Assembly: GCA_012845835.1 (NCBI GenBank)
Contig: JABAKD010000036.1
Coordinates: forward strand, 2,672,501 to 2,736,500
Direction: 5' to 3'
DNA length: 64,000 nt
Source of the DNA: Undaria pinnatifida
Taxonomy: Eukaryota > Sar > Phaeophyceae > Laminariales > Alariaceae
Each line of letters opens with the position of its first letter. Position 1 is the first letter of the stretch. The notes below the pieces were generated by a model. The model was not told the DNA's origin, searched no databases, and saw only the letters and a program-made list of their open reading frames with translations. Shown here in pieces: positions 35,721-47,450 of the stretch. A program made the translations under genes and the position numbers.

Positions 35721-36442
35721 GTAAAGGGGGGGGCGACGCGCCCCTCCCCGAACCTCCCCCTCCGGGACGCCCTTCAGTGAGCGTTGGCAGGGGCCCAACA
35801 CAGTGTGCGTCGGAAGGACCCTCACCATTGTGCGTTGGAAAAAGTACATGGAAAAACTATTGTATAGATTTTTAAAATTTCCGGCTTGGTTGTATGTACG
35901 TACCTTCCATCTCGTGCACGCTCGTCGATCTCCGTACTGCTTCTGGCACCCAGCCCATGGTTCATACATTGTGGGAACGCTCTACGGTCACTTACTTCCA
36001 TTGAGGGTATCGACTCTTAAAGTTGGTGCGTCGACATACACCATACAGCCCTACAACATGCACCCACCGAGGAAAGGTTGCGCTCGAGATAGTTTGACGT
36101 TGAAACGTCAGCTACGCGAAACGTACATGGTGGTTTATGACAGCTGTTCCACATCTAGCATTTTCGGCCAGAGGGTCACGTGCATTTTATCTTGTTTCGG
36201 CGGCTCGGACACATTCGCGCGGTTAACTGGCTTTCTATGTGCATTCCACTTTACTGATCTGAGCTGACAGTAGGTGCCATTGACAAGCTGTGCCAACAAG
36301 ATATTATCAAGTTCAACGGAGAGCGAGGCACTGAGCAACCATTGGGCCAAACTCGATGAAGAAAAGATGCCGGGACTCTTCCGCCTGCGGCCTTGGACGA
36401 CTGTGGAGTTAGGCTTAGGTGTCAGAGGTTTAACTGAATTAC
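35721..36442. other. No supportable gene
   Basis: A plus-strand frame at 35803-36267 (154 codons) has no motif. On the minus strand, downstream of the donor at 36442, no exon in phase 0 is convincing. Confidence 0.35.
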
Positions 36443-36733
36443 AACTGTGCCATTGGCCGTTACAACTAGGAGCTTCCACAACTTCTCACTGTTTATGTTG
36501 CTCCCAAAGCCGGCTCCTCTCCAGCTGTACCAACCCCTGCCCATTACACACCCCAATTTTCCGTCGTGGTATTCATCCACCCACTGCTGCGAGAATAGCC
36601 AAGGTTCGACTGTGGTTGTTTCCGTCGGTTGCGCCGCTGCGTTGGGAATAACGCTTCTATTGAACATACCAAGTACCAGCAGAAACCAGCCGCTCCACAG
36701 CAGTCCGTGCGGTGACCGACCGATTGCGTACAT
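36443..36733 (-). CDS. First coding exon of the GT23-like fucosyltransferase (candidate)
   Basis: The ATG at 36733 starts a 97-codon exon that ends in phase 0 at a possible donor (GTT|GTAATT). Residues 1-24 form a signal anchor: short basic start, then LLWSGWFLLVLGMF. A stem follows with an NRS sequon and PTETTT. The end reads CVMGRGWYSWRGAGFGSNIN and LLVVTANGTV. The G-F/W-G-x-x-(I/L)-(N/H)...LL...N-x-T-(V/L) pattern is what GT23 proteins show at the start of the catalytic domain. Topology is type II, as expected for a Golgi glycosyltransferase. Upstream in-frame Met codons exist, but the signal anchor favours 36733. The nearest fitting downstream exon lies 13.76 kb away at 22686. Confidence 0.5.
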
Positions 36734-37204
36734 GATGTTTTGGGTTCGCCTCGGCTGGGGGATGGACCGTCGGGGATGACGATGCAAGGTTTGAGCACGA
36801 GCGAAGAAAACCGGGAGGATTGGTTGGGGAGTGCCAAGGGTTAGAATATGTGTTGACAAGTGGATTATGTCCTTGCTATTTATCAGTCCACGAAAATAAC
36901 CATGCACACCACCTGAAACGTCAATCATCACGCCGGGGACATAACGTCGTTAGTCCTACATGGATCTAATGGTTCTAAATTCGCAGACCTTTTAGCAGCT
37001 ATGCCATGTGGAAAACATGGGATGCACCTTCTATTCGATGGGGCGCCTACCATGTTCCCGTGGTTCTTGCGATGGGCAAGTAGAGTGGGTAGTATGAGCA
37101 CGGGAGACGAGAAATTCAAAGGGTCTGTGCAGGTCGTGGTATGAAATATCTAGGCCGAATCTCAATGTTATCGCCTTGAACGAACACTGAAATTTTATTC
37201 TAAA
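36734..37204. other. Upstream region of the candidate fucosyltransferase gene
   Basis: Would hold the promoter and 5' leader of the minus-strand gene. No TATA-like or other element is clear enough to call. Confidence 0.3.
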
Positions 37205-37600
37205 CTCATAACTATTATACTTCTTACGTAACACATACGCCCCACCTAACATCGACATTACCTCATTATCCTTCTAGACCCACCCATGCCGCTGCTCCAA
37301 CCCCCCCCCCCCGCCACCATCCGCACCCCAACACCCGCACCATCACCTAGACCTAGCACCACGCGTTAAGCAAATCCCTACATCTATGCGACCTAACACC
37401 GTTAAAGAAACTGTTGCCTCCCCCCCCACCCTGATAGCTACACTGTAGTTCCAAGAGGATCCGCCGGCCTATATTCTCGATTGGAACACAGAACCCGTAC
37501 TACGCGCGATCGGATTATCATACACAGCTTGCAAACACGAGTTTCGACTAAGTCAAAGATCTCACAGCTGGAGAGTAACTATATTTTTATATTATATACG
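37205..37600 (+). repeat. SFDEIFDLT-type dispersed repeat copy (decayed)
   Basis: CACCTAACATCGAC, poly-C, CTAGACCTAGCACC, CCTGATAGCTACACTGTAG, CGCGCGATCGGATTATCA, GAGTTTCGACTAAGTCAAAG and GGAGAGTAACTATATTTT keep the family order. The core frame has a stop (SFD then TAA), so the micro-ORF is broken. Confidence 0.7.
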
Positions 37601-38749
37601 AAATAGCCCCAGAAATTTTGGCTATTCGTCGATAAAGCAACCGGCGTTGTCATAGTGTGCGAGTTGGTTCTGAACAGGCGCTTAACATTGATTTGCCTTT
37701 CTCGCTGACGCAATGAAGCTTCATGTATGGGGACAAGGGGAAGGGTGTACTAAGCTATCTGAGGGAGCGAGAACTTGTACGTATCCGTCGAAGAATGTGT
37801 TTACTGAGTATTTGACCCGAAACATGACTTCATAGGCATTTGCCCATGCAATCCGGCCAATGCTTTAGACTATATGTGTTCGAGTGCTAAGACAAACGTA
37901 CCCATAGCACTTTCGGACTAACCGACTTGGGTAGGCCAAACTTCCAGAAGGTCAGAAACGTTTGATCCCAAACGCTCAACCCCTACATTTTCATGACTCT
38001 CACCACGAGGTGCCACGTTGATTTTCTGCAAACCTGAAACGGAGTTGCAGCCAGCCTTTCGTCATTGGCCCCAATCCTTACACGAATGACAGGGGAGACA
38101 AGATGTTTCTAGGCTAGGCTGTTCTGAAATGCTACACAAAATTTTGTATGTGGACTTCAAGTTTGGCAATCACTATTTCCCGTAGTCACAATGCCAACAA
38201 GTACCTAATCGTGCCCACGATTAACCTCATGCTCTCGTTGGGGGACAAAATATATCTGCATTACGGCGACATCAGAAATGCCACAAATACCAACGAAGCA
38301 GCAGAAAATAAAAACATTAGAAAAAAAATAAAAGAACTTGCAAGAAAATCATAAAACCTGTGGAAAATTTAACCAGGCTCAGGTCTCAGTCGCCCCGCCC
38401 ACCTGAACACAGATCTCCCAGCCCAACGCATGGATGTCCTCTCGTGATGCAGCGTTTCTGCTTACGCAGTCGATCGTTCGCGCGTGTTCTTTATTGGGCC
38501 CACCACACTTTCCGACATGAGTGCTACGCTCCCTAACCACGTTAGTTATTCGATACTACGTAAAGTAATGTGTTCAACCTCCATGCCCAAGGCCATCGTG
38601 GGCCGATATCGTTTCGTACGAAAGCAAATGTCGTGTCCTAAAAACACATGTCATTGTTTATGTTCTTCATCCGACATATACATGCTGCTAGCTTCCGATA
38701 GATTCGGGTAGATTCCGGTGGAGATGCCCCACGTTACTCTAAGTCTCAA
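37601..38749. other. No supportable gene
   Basis: Only short frames without motifs. Confidence 0.35.
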
Positions 38750-38829
38750 ACCTTGAGGAGCTCTATACCCACTATACAACCAATAGACAACAAATAACAA
38801 CCAATAGAAACCCAATAAACACAACCTTA

Positions 38830-39020
38830 ATCAACATCACCACTCACTATACACCGCCCACTCTACGCTGCCCGCTACACACCGCCCACTCTACACCACC
38901 CGCTATACATCGCCCGCTTACACCACCCACTGTACACCACCCACCATACACCGGCCAATATACACCGCCCACTCTACACCACCCACTATGCACCACCCAC
39001 TATCCACCCACTATCCAGCC
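38830..39020 (+). repeat. About 15-bp minisatellite (CACCGCCCACTCTACA-like)
   Basis: Around a dozen imperfect units of CACC(G/A)CCCACT(A/C)TACA. A second pair of longer phrases, ACTGGTTCTTACAACA, occurs at about 39025 and 39068. Confidence 0.8.
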
Positions 39021-39889
39021 ACGAACTGGTTCTTACAACATAAAACATCCACTATCCAGCCTCGAACAACTGGTTCTTACAACAATGGTTGAAAGAGCGA
39101 CCCCAAAACCAAAACCATCACCAGCCTACAGCAGTAAGTAAAAATCACAGAAAATGCGAAAACAAAAGCAAACGAAAATACGACGATATTGGGTTCAGAG
39201 TCGTCCTTAACGATGCGCACACTATTTCAGTTTTGATGTTATTTCCGTGTTCTAATGAAATCAGGGCACGGTACTTCGAGATATACGGCCGGGAGATGGT
39301 TATTTTTCACCGGCGATTTCGTTATAGACACGTTTGAGGAGCGACTGAACGGCAGGACAACTCCCGGCGAAGGCAGGACGTATGGTGAAGCCGATGCCTT
39401 TGCAAAGCGTCGACAAAAAGACCCCACGGGCGAGAAAGTATCAGTGTAGTGGGGATTGGTCTTTGCAGTTGCCGAAAGGAAACAAAACCAGGTGTGACCA
39501 ACAGGGGGTATTGGAATACAGGAGAGGTTTGCCTGTAAACTTACGAAAACGTTGTAACGGATAAAAGTTATGTATTGTGTATTACCGAGAGAATGAGACA
39601 TGCCTGTGCGGGCAACCTGGGTCAGAGGAGAATGTAGAAGAGTTATACGAGCACCTCAGGACCAATCTCGGCTAGAGTTGGTCGCGTGCAGTCTAGGAAA
39701 GGCACGCCGCGCGCCAGCGAGAACTCCTGCTGAAAACGTGGGCAGCCAACCAAGCCAGGCGTTTTAGGATTTTCATTTCCCACCTGCCATCCTCTATTGT
39801 TTCTTCGGTCGAGGCCACAGGCGACGGGGGGGAAAGGTGGAGAGTTGTAAGGGCAGCCGGGTTTCCGCACATATTATATAATATATAAT
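39021..39889. other. No supportable gene
   Basis: Opposing frames at 39239-39601 (minus, 120 codons) and 39255-39449 (plus) overlap and neither has a motif. Confidence 0.3.
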
Positions 39890-40130
39890 TTTTAAAATCG
39901 AAAACACTCCGTACAGCCGTGAGATTGAAGATTTCGTCGGAGCTGATTCTTGCAAATCCTGTGTGATACTCCGATCGCATGTGTTGTTGCTGGGTGTGTG
40001 TCCCCATTAATATCATTAGAGATAAAGGTCGGCGACTCCCCTTAGAACTAGCGTGTAACCGGGTCAACAGGATGGTGCAAATTTTTCTGCGCACAGTAAG
40101 GAAAATACCCGTCTTGGAGAGGGATGACGT
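39890..40130 (-). repeat. SFDEIFDLT-type dispersed repeat copy
   Basis: Minus-orientation copy. GAGATTGAAGATTTCGTCGG and ACTCCGATCGCATG, then GTCGGCGACTCCCCTT, then GGTCAACAGGATG. The core reads SSDEIFNLTAV on the minus strand. Confidence 0.75.
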
Positions 40131-43100
40131 CTAACAGCTGTGTAATGCACCAGCACAATGTGCGTGTCCTGTTGTCAGTTTGAATCCTAAACAACTTGAA
40201 CGTTACGCTACCAGCGGGTCTTGTCTAGTTTTCCCAACTTGTCGTGAGCACCACGATCGCGCACAGGAACACCAAGTTAGGCTTGCCGCGCCAGCCCGAT
40301 GAACTTTGGCAACAAATTGCAACCGATTGCCGGTGCAAATTCTATTCAACTGGGGATTTCATGTCACCGGAGCGTCGGATATTTTACAGCCTCCACGACT
40401 ATTTTTTGCACATGTCGGAAATTCGTGTCTGCCGTGGGTGTTTGGTATAAACGAGTTATCTTCCCCGGCTCGGTACGGGAGGCATGGGCCTGACCGGTGT
40501 GTTTTTAACTGTCCCAACAAGGAAAGTTTTGAATATTTCCCAGATCCGCGTCCAGCTTTTTGGGCGCGCGGTCTTATCAGCATTGATTGGCATTATTAGC
40601 TACAGCAGGGATAAAGCCAGCAATAATAGTAGAAGTCACAGTCTAATCGCCATGATGCCGAAGCGTCGGCGTGCTTGACGCATGCAACGGCAGGGGTGTA
40701 GCTTTCTCTTCGTGGAGCTCCTTGCAAGAGCAGTTCCAATACGACCGCTGGTAGCAGCGTTCTAGACAAACGCTAAACAGTGCCCGACGCCAATAGAAAT
40801 GAAGATAACGAAAAGGGAAGTTTTTTTTCAAAACTCTAATGACGATAGCTATAGTGATATGTACCGGTAACACTTTCTTCCATGAAATCGTTCTTTGCCT
40901 GTCGATATCATTCGAGTATGCACACACTTTTTGTAACACACTAACCACTACCACCACCCGGTACCTAATGTCATTGGCATGTCTTGCGCACTTATAATTA
41001 CTATACCTAAGCCGCGAGATTTATCATATCGCCGTGCTTTAAACACTCACGTAGTCAATCGATAGGCAGGGTGTTGAACTCTTTCTCTTAGGAAGTCATA
41101 CAAGGAGCTGCTTAAATCATGGCGACGATCGCTATGGCAGCTTTGGCAGCTATGGCAACTGTTGTATGTAGCTACATTAACATGGGTCCAACCGTATCTT
41201 CCTACCGATTGGAAACGTTTCTCGAGGACTAAAACTGCCCTACCTATACAACACCACTGGTTGTGAAGCAACCCAGGAAGCCAAAAGTGTATGAGATTCA
41301 GTATCCCCCCTCATAATTCCATGACTCTCACCGTATAAACTTGGTAAATGTTTGCGTCTGGGTTGGTGTCGCTATGAAGCCCAATTTTGATAATGCCGCT
41401 GTGAGGAGCATTTCCTCGGGATGGTTATGGCGACCCCCGCTTCAAAGGGGAGTTAAAGCTATCTTATTGTCGTCATCCCAATGCATCCCGCCGGCCGATA
41501 CTATAAGAACCGTACGAGCACGGACATCTCCTCACCAGGGCAGAGACGTACCCGTCACAAGGCATAGCGCGACATATGCATTTTGTGTTGAGGAAAATAT
41601 AATCAACTGCAGGATAATAATGTAATGTCGTAATCAACACGTACTTCGATGTATATCAGGTGTCGTTACAGACTAGTGTACACAACTTGTGGTCTGTGTG
41701 CAGACCCAGGCAACGTCGGGTGGGTCACTTCTAGGGACTTTTCATATATGGTCGGTGTCACTTGCGACACCAACCCCTCTGTAATTTTTCGGTCTTAAGC
41801 TTTCGTGCTGGTTTCAATATGCGGCATGAATACTCAATGGAATGGCAAGATACGCCAAAAAATGACGTTATTATATTGACTGTAGTAGACTATAGTATAG
41901 TATGTATTATCGTCCGTGGGATGAAGACAACCTCGTGCGAGTGGCTAAAGTCCGGCAGTAAAGTGGGGGCATGATACTGCAATGCCGTGACGTTGGCGTT
42001 CACCGTGATACACCTGTGGGAAATTATGCACACAACAAAGGAAACGGTAATCTAAAGCCCCCGCCGGCTTGAGTTGAGGTTGACGGCGACCTACGGTAAC
42101 CTTCATTCTACGTCCTGTTGCAATCCCGCGCGACATAGTTACTCCCGTGGAAACAGGGGGACTATCATATATACCATGTATGTGGCTGTACAATATCGGC
42201 TTCTCATTCAAAAATATCCCACCTACAGCCTTACTTAGCGTAACGTTTACGGGACTTTTAACATCGCTCGGCAGCGAACACACTCCAGTTTGTTTGAGCA
42301 GGACACTCTCTTCCGAGAAAAACAAGTAAGTAAGAAGTGCAGAAAAAAAGTATTCATCCTCGGTTGTTTATGGACGGGCTGGTACTGTATCCAAGCCGGC
42401 GTTAAAACATCATAATTTCATCACCTACCTTGATGAAAACGTACACGCACACGTGTACACAACTGTACGGGGGTATAAGATCCGCAGCGGGGCCCGCATT
42501 TCGTTATTTTGGTCTGAAGGAAAGCAGTACTGTACTACGATAACCCATCTCACCTGCAAGATGGATAGGCAGCCGGAATATAAAAATTTGCCCGTGCCAA
42601 AGCACCCAAGAGACGTTTTTAATCGCAGACTACTTGTCCGATAGTTGTCGTGGATTCAAACCCTGGGCACGACAAGTTCTTGGCTTTTTTCCGGCAGTCA
42701 GTGGAGGTTTAGTGCGTAGAGCGCGCAAGCGGCAGTAATGACGCTGGTTACCTTGCTTGCCTTGCTTGTCTTGTTTCATTTCTTCCCTTTGTTCTCGCTT
42801 TGGTTGCTTTTTGCCCTCACCGCCAACGGTTTACCTTATGCCCGTGTCAAGTTTCTCGTCTGTGTGTTGTTTCGTCCGCGCAGCAGTTATCTGTTCCTCC
42901 TCAGCTCGTATACAGTGTTCTCCTCGTAACCTTCGGACATTCCGCCATGACATTCTTCACAACAACTCTTGTCGGCAATTTTGTCTTGTTCAATTTATTT
43001 TTTCATAATTTTGCAGTCTTCCTTGTTCAGTTCAATATGTATGTGTTCTCGTAACCGGTACGCTAGCATGTCACTTGCTGTACCTTATTACGTTAATTCA

Positions 43101-43289
43101 TTGCTCGCTTGCGGTTGTTTTTGGGACCCTTTGTCTCACAGTATGTGACCGCATACATACGTCTTGTATACCATTATGATGATGAACAATCGGCACGGGC
43201 ATTGATTGGGTGCACAGATGTCTTTGGATCGAAGGAACGAACTGTTGAATGTGAAGACGATACGCACATCATCAATAATTACATTACAC
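40131..43289. other. Mostly unexplained; one candidate exon
   Basis: On the minus strand a strong acceptor (TTTCCCACAG) at about 42018 opens a candidate exon to about 41937, reading ITVNANVTALQYHAPTLL, with a CACGAG|GTTGTC donor. It has an NVT sequon and looks like part of a secreted or lumenal protein, but I cannot assign a family. The alternative frame of the same stretch is also open. Elsewhere I see nothing supportable. Confidence 0.3.
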
Positions 43290-43480
43290 TCTCCTCCTGC
43301 TGTGAGATCGAAGATTTCGTCGAAACTCGTCTTTGCAAGCTGTGTGTGATACTCCTATCGTGCGTTTTACTGGGTGTGGGTCCTCATTAAGGATACAACT
43401 CATCCACTCCCCTGAGCTTTCGCTCGTATCAGGGTCGACATGGTAATGCTATCCCATCTGTGCACGGAAACGAAAGAGAA
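43290..43480 (-). repeat. SFDEIFDLT-type dispersed repeat copy
   Basis: GAGATCGAAGATTTCGTCGAA, CTTTGCAAGCTGTGTGTGA, ACTCC.ATCG, TCCTCATTAAGGATA, AGGGTCGACATGG. The minus-strand core reads TSFDEIFDLTAG. Confidence 0.8.
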
Positions 43481-45279
43481 ACGTTTTTACAGTGCATGGA
43501 AACAAAAAAGAAACGGCTGTATAATGCAGTATGGGAGCATGGGCTCTGCAGTCTAATTAGATTCTACGTAATTTGCAGTAAGTACCTACCTTGAGATCAC
43601 TAAGTATCATAAAACACAGAAGCAGAAAACTACACCATGCGGGGAATCTCGGTTTGTTACTTCCCGTCGGTGTACTGTATATTTGATGTGCAACCAACTT
43701 CCCACCATAAGTATCAGGGAACGTTAAAGGGAAAAATGTCAGGAAGTGAACTATAGGGAGAATATGTCGGTAAATAAACGACCGTTAGAGTACATCTGGC
43801 CGTAGCATGAGCATTGTGCAGTATTGATCACGTGACCGTTAGCCCTCCCTCGATCACTCCCTTTATCTTCTTACGCCGCCTTCCCCCTCCGGCTGATTTT
43901 TCACAAGTGACCTCAACAGACACTTCGTTGCCACCTGTGCACCTTTACGCAAAGAGATAGAGCCGCGAGACCTGTCAGTTTTTTATGCACCAGTTGATGA
44001 TGTACGTACTGCTGTTGTTTAACCGGTGAGGGGAAGGCGGGGTTACGTTTGGAAAGAGCCGGGGGCTGACAGGTGAAATATACCGGTGATAATGGAAGAC
44101 CAGCAGTTTGAAATTCCAGAAGATCCCGGCCAAACCTTGCCTGAACGGTCGCCTACGGACCTAGTTTGGTATAGCTATTTGTATATTAATACTTTCCAGG
44201 ATTCCAGAAAAAAAGAACGATTTCTCGAGACGATCTTGGCCAACATCGAGAAGTTGTCAAGCAGATAATAAAGTAGACACGGCGCAATTTCGTGTTCTCC
44301 ACACACTTCCTTCAGCGAAATAAGCGACAGCGTCGTGAACTCTGAACGTGGGTAGCTCGTCAGGGGCTCCGATCCCCGCTTGGTGTACGGCGCTCACTCT
44401 ACAGTGGGTGGGCGCCGATCAGACTTCTTCTGCTAAAACCAAATTTGGCAGCTGGTGTGTAGAAAACCGAGGCAAAAACTCTCTATCGTCTCCCAACGTT
44501 CGAAAAACAGAATTTCGAGAGGATACGACGCAAGAACACAGGACAACACAAGCAACAATTCACGCCCTCGGGCATCGATCGAGATGGACCCTTCAGCTCT
44601 GTCACCTACACTCACATAGCCTTGTTCGGAACGAAGAGGAGTGACTATGAGGTGTCTCTATCTCGACGCTGAAATTCAATCGTGTTGGGTGGGCAGTGTT
44701 GAGCAAGGTTTGTTGAAAAATGGCCAAATTGACCTGTTGGACCGCATGACCCAAATAAGATCAACGAAGAATGTATTTTAGTCATATTCTCGCCATAATA
44801 ATCATAGCCACGTTACCCGGAACCGTTAGGCAAGAAACTCCCAAAAACAGTTTGCAAAATTTTCGGTTAAACTATCGGCTTTCGATTGTCATCGGTCTAA
44901 AGTGGGGGGCATTTTCCCCCTCATTTTCCGGTCGCATATATGAATAGCAGCTTACTGAGAGCGTTGTTCAAGGTCTAAGCGATGGTAGGGGTGGCTTGGA
45001 AACGCGGGTGTTCAAATTTGTTGCTTGCGTAAGCCCTTTGATGATTGACCATGCATCCCGTTCGAGACGGAGCACCGTTCTCAAATCCTCATAAAGACAC
45101 CTCCAAAGTGTGGGCGCTATCCCCACAAATTACGGGGAACCTGTGTGTTCTTACAGTAATACTGCCTTTCTGTTTCCATGGCTGTGGCAATCCTAGGATA
45201 GCGATCCGTTTTTTCGCAACTCTCTTGTCTACGAAACTCCTCCATGTCACAATTATTATAAAAAATGAAAATACACTCC
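43481..45279. other. No supportable gene
   Basis: A 60-codon plus-strand frame at 44086-44268 (Glu/Pro-rich start, helical Lys/Glu end) is compact and protein-like but has no recognisable family. Other frames overlap without motifs. Confidence 0.3.
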
Positions 45280-45560
45280 AGTCCAGCTGTGGAATCGAAG
45301 ATTTCGTCGAAACTCATCTTTGCAAGCTGTGTGTGATACTCCGATCGCGCGCATTACGAGTTGTGTGTCCTCATGAAGGATATAAGTCGGCGACTCCCCT
45401 TACAGCTACAGTGTAGCTAACAGGGTCAACAGGATGATTTCAGTAAGTCTGTGCGCAGAAACTATAAAACCCGTTTCTGAGGGGGACAAAATCTGACAGC
45501 TGTGAAGGGAAATGTATCCTTTTATCAAGTGAATCTTGTAAGTCGAATAACCGGTGAGGG
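45280..45560 (-). repeat. SFDEIFDLT-type dispersed repeat, best-preserved copy
   Basis: On the minus strand the core starts with ATG and reads MSFDEIFDSTAG. Landmarks in + order: GAAGATTTCGTCGAAACTC, CTTTGCAAGCTGTGTGTGA, ACTCCGATCGCGCG, GTCGGCGACTCCCCTT, GGGTCAACAGGATG, CCCGTTTCTGAGGGGGACA, TCAAGTGAAT, AGTCGAATAACCGGTGAGGG. It leads directly into the G-rich array. Confidence 0.85.
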
Positions 45561-47100
45561 GGGTGGGACGGAGTTTTGAAGGACGTGGGGGCCTGGTTTT
45601 GATCAAAAGCGAGCGGGTTTGGAGGGGGGGGGGGGGGGGGGAAGGGGGCAATTCGTGCATGTAAGCTATAAATCCTCTCGAGGGGATAAATCTGACGGTT
45701 ATGGTACCAGTACATTATTGGGGACGGGGGGGGGGGGAGGGGCTGTGGGGCAGCTCAATATGTGCCTGGAAACTTTACATTATTCTGACGGGATAAATGT
45801 GACGGTTTCGGAAATATTACATCAGTTTATCATGTATATCCTGGGGTAAGTCGTACAATCGGTGAGTAGAGAGAGGGTGGAGTGTTCGAGGGGGTGGGGT
45901 TGGGATGAGTTGGGGGGGAAGGTGGCGGGTGGGGGCGGGGTGTGGGGTGTGTGTGTGTGTGGGGGGGGGAAGGGCTTTAGGTGAGGGGTTTGTTATACGT
46001 GTGGTGCTAGGTCTAGGCGATGGTGCGGGTGATGGGGAAGAAGGGGGGCACAGCGGCATGGATGGCTCTCGAAAGATAATGAGGTGATATCCTGTGCGTG
46101 AAGTGTTTATTAATGTGGCGGATTTCGATATTTGGTGGGGCGTTTGAGTAAGGGAGAGCAAGAGGGGGGGGGGGGCGAGATTTTTTAGGAGGTTTAGGTC
46201 ACAAATAATATTCAAATACACTTCGGCTGTGAGATCAAAGATATGTAGCAGCTTGTTATACGCGTGATGCTAGGTCTAGGCGATCGTGCAGGTGGTCGGA
46301 AAAGAGGGGGCGTTGGAGGGGGGGGGGGGGGGGGAGTTGGGGGGGGGGGGAAGAAGGGATTTAGGTGAGGGGTTTGTTATACGTGAGGTGCTAGGTCTAG
46401 GCGATGGGGCGGGTGATGGGGAAGAAGGGGGCGTTCGAGGCGGGGGGGGGGGGGGGGGACACAGCGGCATGGATGGCTCTCGAAAGATAATGAGGTGATA
46501 TCCTGTGCGTGAAGTGTTTATTAATGTGGCGGATTTCGATATTTGGTGGGGCGTGTGAGTAAGGGACAGCAAGAGGGGGGGTGGGGGGAGAGAGATTTTT
46601 TAGGAGGTGTAGGTCACAAATAATATTCAAATACACTTCGGCTGTGAGATCGAAGATATGTAGCAGCTTGTTATACGCGTGGTGCTAGGTCTAGGCGATC
46701 GTGCAGGTGGTCGAAAAAGAGGGGGCGTTGGAGGGGGGGGGGGGGGGGGGAAGTTGGAAAGGAGGAGGAAGGGCTTTAGGTGAGGGGTTTGTTATACGTG
46801 TGGTGCTAGGTCTAGGCGATGGGGCGGGTGATGGGGAAGAAGGGGGCGTTCGAGGCGGGGGGGGGGGGGGGACACAGCGGCATGGATGGCTCTCGAAAGA
46901 TAATGAGGTGATATCCTGTGCGTGAAGTGTTTATTAATGTGGCGGATTTCGATATTTGGTGGGGCGTTTGAGTAAGGGAGAGCAAGGGGGGGGGGGGGGG
47001 GGGGGGGGGAGATTTTTAGGAGGTTTAGGTCACAAATAATATTCAATTACACTTCGGCTGTGAGATCAAAGATATATAGCAGCTTGTTATTCGTCACAAT
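45561..47100 (-). repeat. G-tract-rich tandem array of the SFDEIFDLT-related family
   Basis: Units of about 415 bp: TGTGAGATCAAAGATATGTAGC recurs near 46229, 46643 and 47058. Each carries GTGCTAGGTCTAGGCGAT twice, AATGTGGCGGATTTCGATATTTGG and CACAAATAATATTCAA.TACACTTCGGC. Runs of 8-20 or more G occur near 45619-45640, 45728, 45960, 46160, 46316-46350, 46443, 46733-46750, 46857 and 46985-47010. Tract lengths in such runs may be unreliable in an assembly. The LTR element starts just to the right. Confidence 0.85.
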
Positions 47101-47156
47101 TATCTTATTTCTTCAACTCCTACGCATCCCGTTCCTCCTCGTACAATTCACATTCT

Positions 47157-47160
47157 CCTA
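47157..47160 (+). other. Target-site duplication, left (CCTA)
   Basis: CCTA immediately before the 5' LTR matches CCTA immediately after the 3' LTR (62078-62081). Four base pairs is within the range for LTR elements. Confidence 0.7.
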
Positions 47161-47429
47161 TGTTAAGATACGGCCTCGAAAGGCCTGTAGGTATCCGAAT
47201 TTGAGATCATTTGGATGGGTTTTGTATGATAAGGTTGGCGGTTTATATTCGGGGAAGTTAGGAATTAGATCGCAGGCACGCGCCTCCGATCTCAGAAGCT
47301 TTCCCGGGCTCTGGTGGAAACGAATAAAGCTACATCTCTACAAAGGAACGAAAGTGAGTACTCTCCGAGGACCTGCTCAATTGGCAGACCTGCAGGGGGC
47401 ACTCTGTGTCCCCCACCTTTAATTTCACA
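47161..47429 (+). repeat. 5' LTR
   Basis: 269 bp, TGTTAAGATA...TTTCACA. It differs from the 3' LTR at 47273, 47301 and 47342 only, by my reading (about 99% identity). It contains TTATATT at about 47243, a possible core-promoter TATA, and AATAAA at 47323-47328, a possible polyadenylation signal. An 11-bp inverted repeat around GGCACGCGCC carries one mismatch in this copy. Confidence 0.92.
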
Positions 47430-47431
47430 TG

Positions 47432-47450
47432 TGGCGTCCTCGAGCTTGAT
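47432..47450 (+). promoter_or_regulatory. Candidate primer-binding site
   Basis: TGGCGTCCTCGAGC begins 2 bp after the 5' LTR. A PBS usually starts TGG, complementary to a tRNA CCA end. I could not match it confidently to a particular tRNA. Another TGGCAGCGTTC lies about 30 bp further on. Confidence 0.35.
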
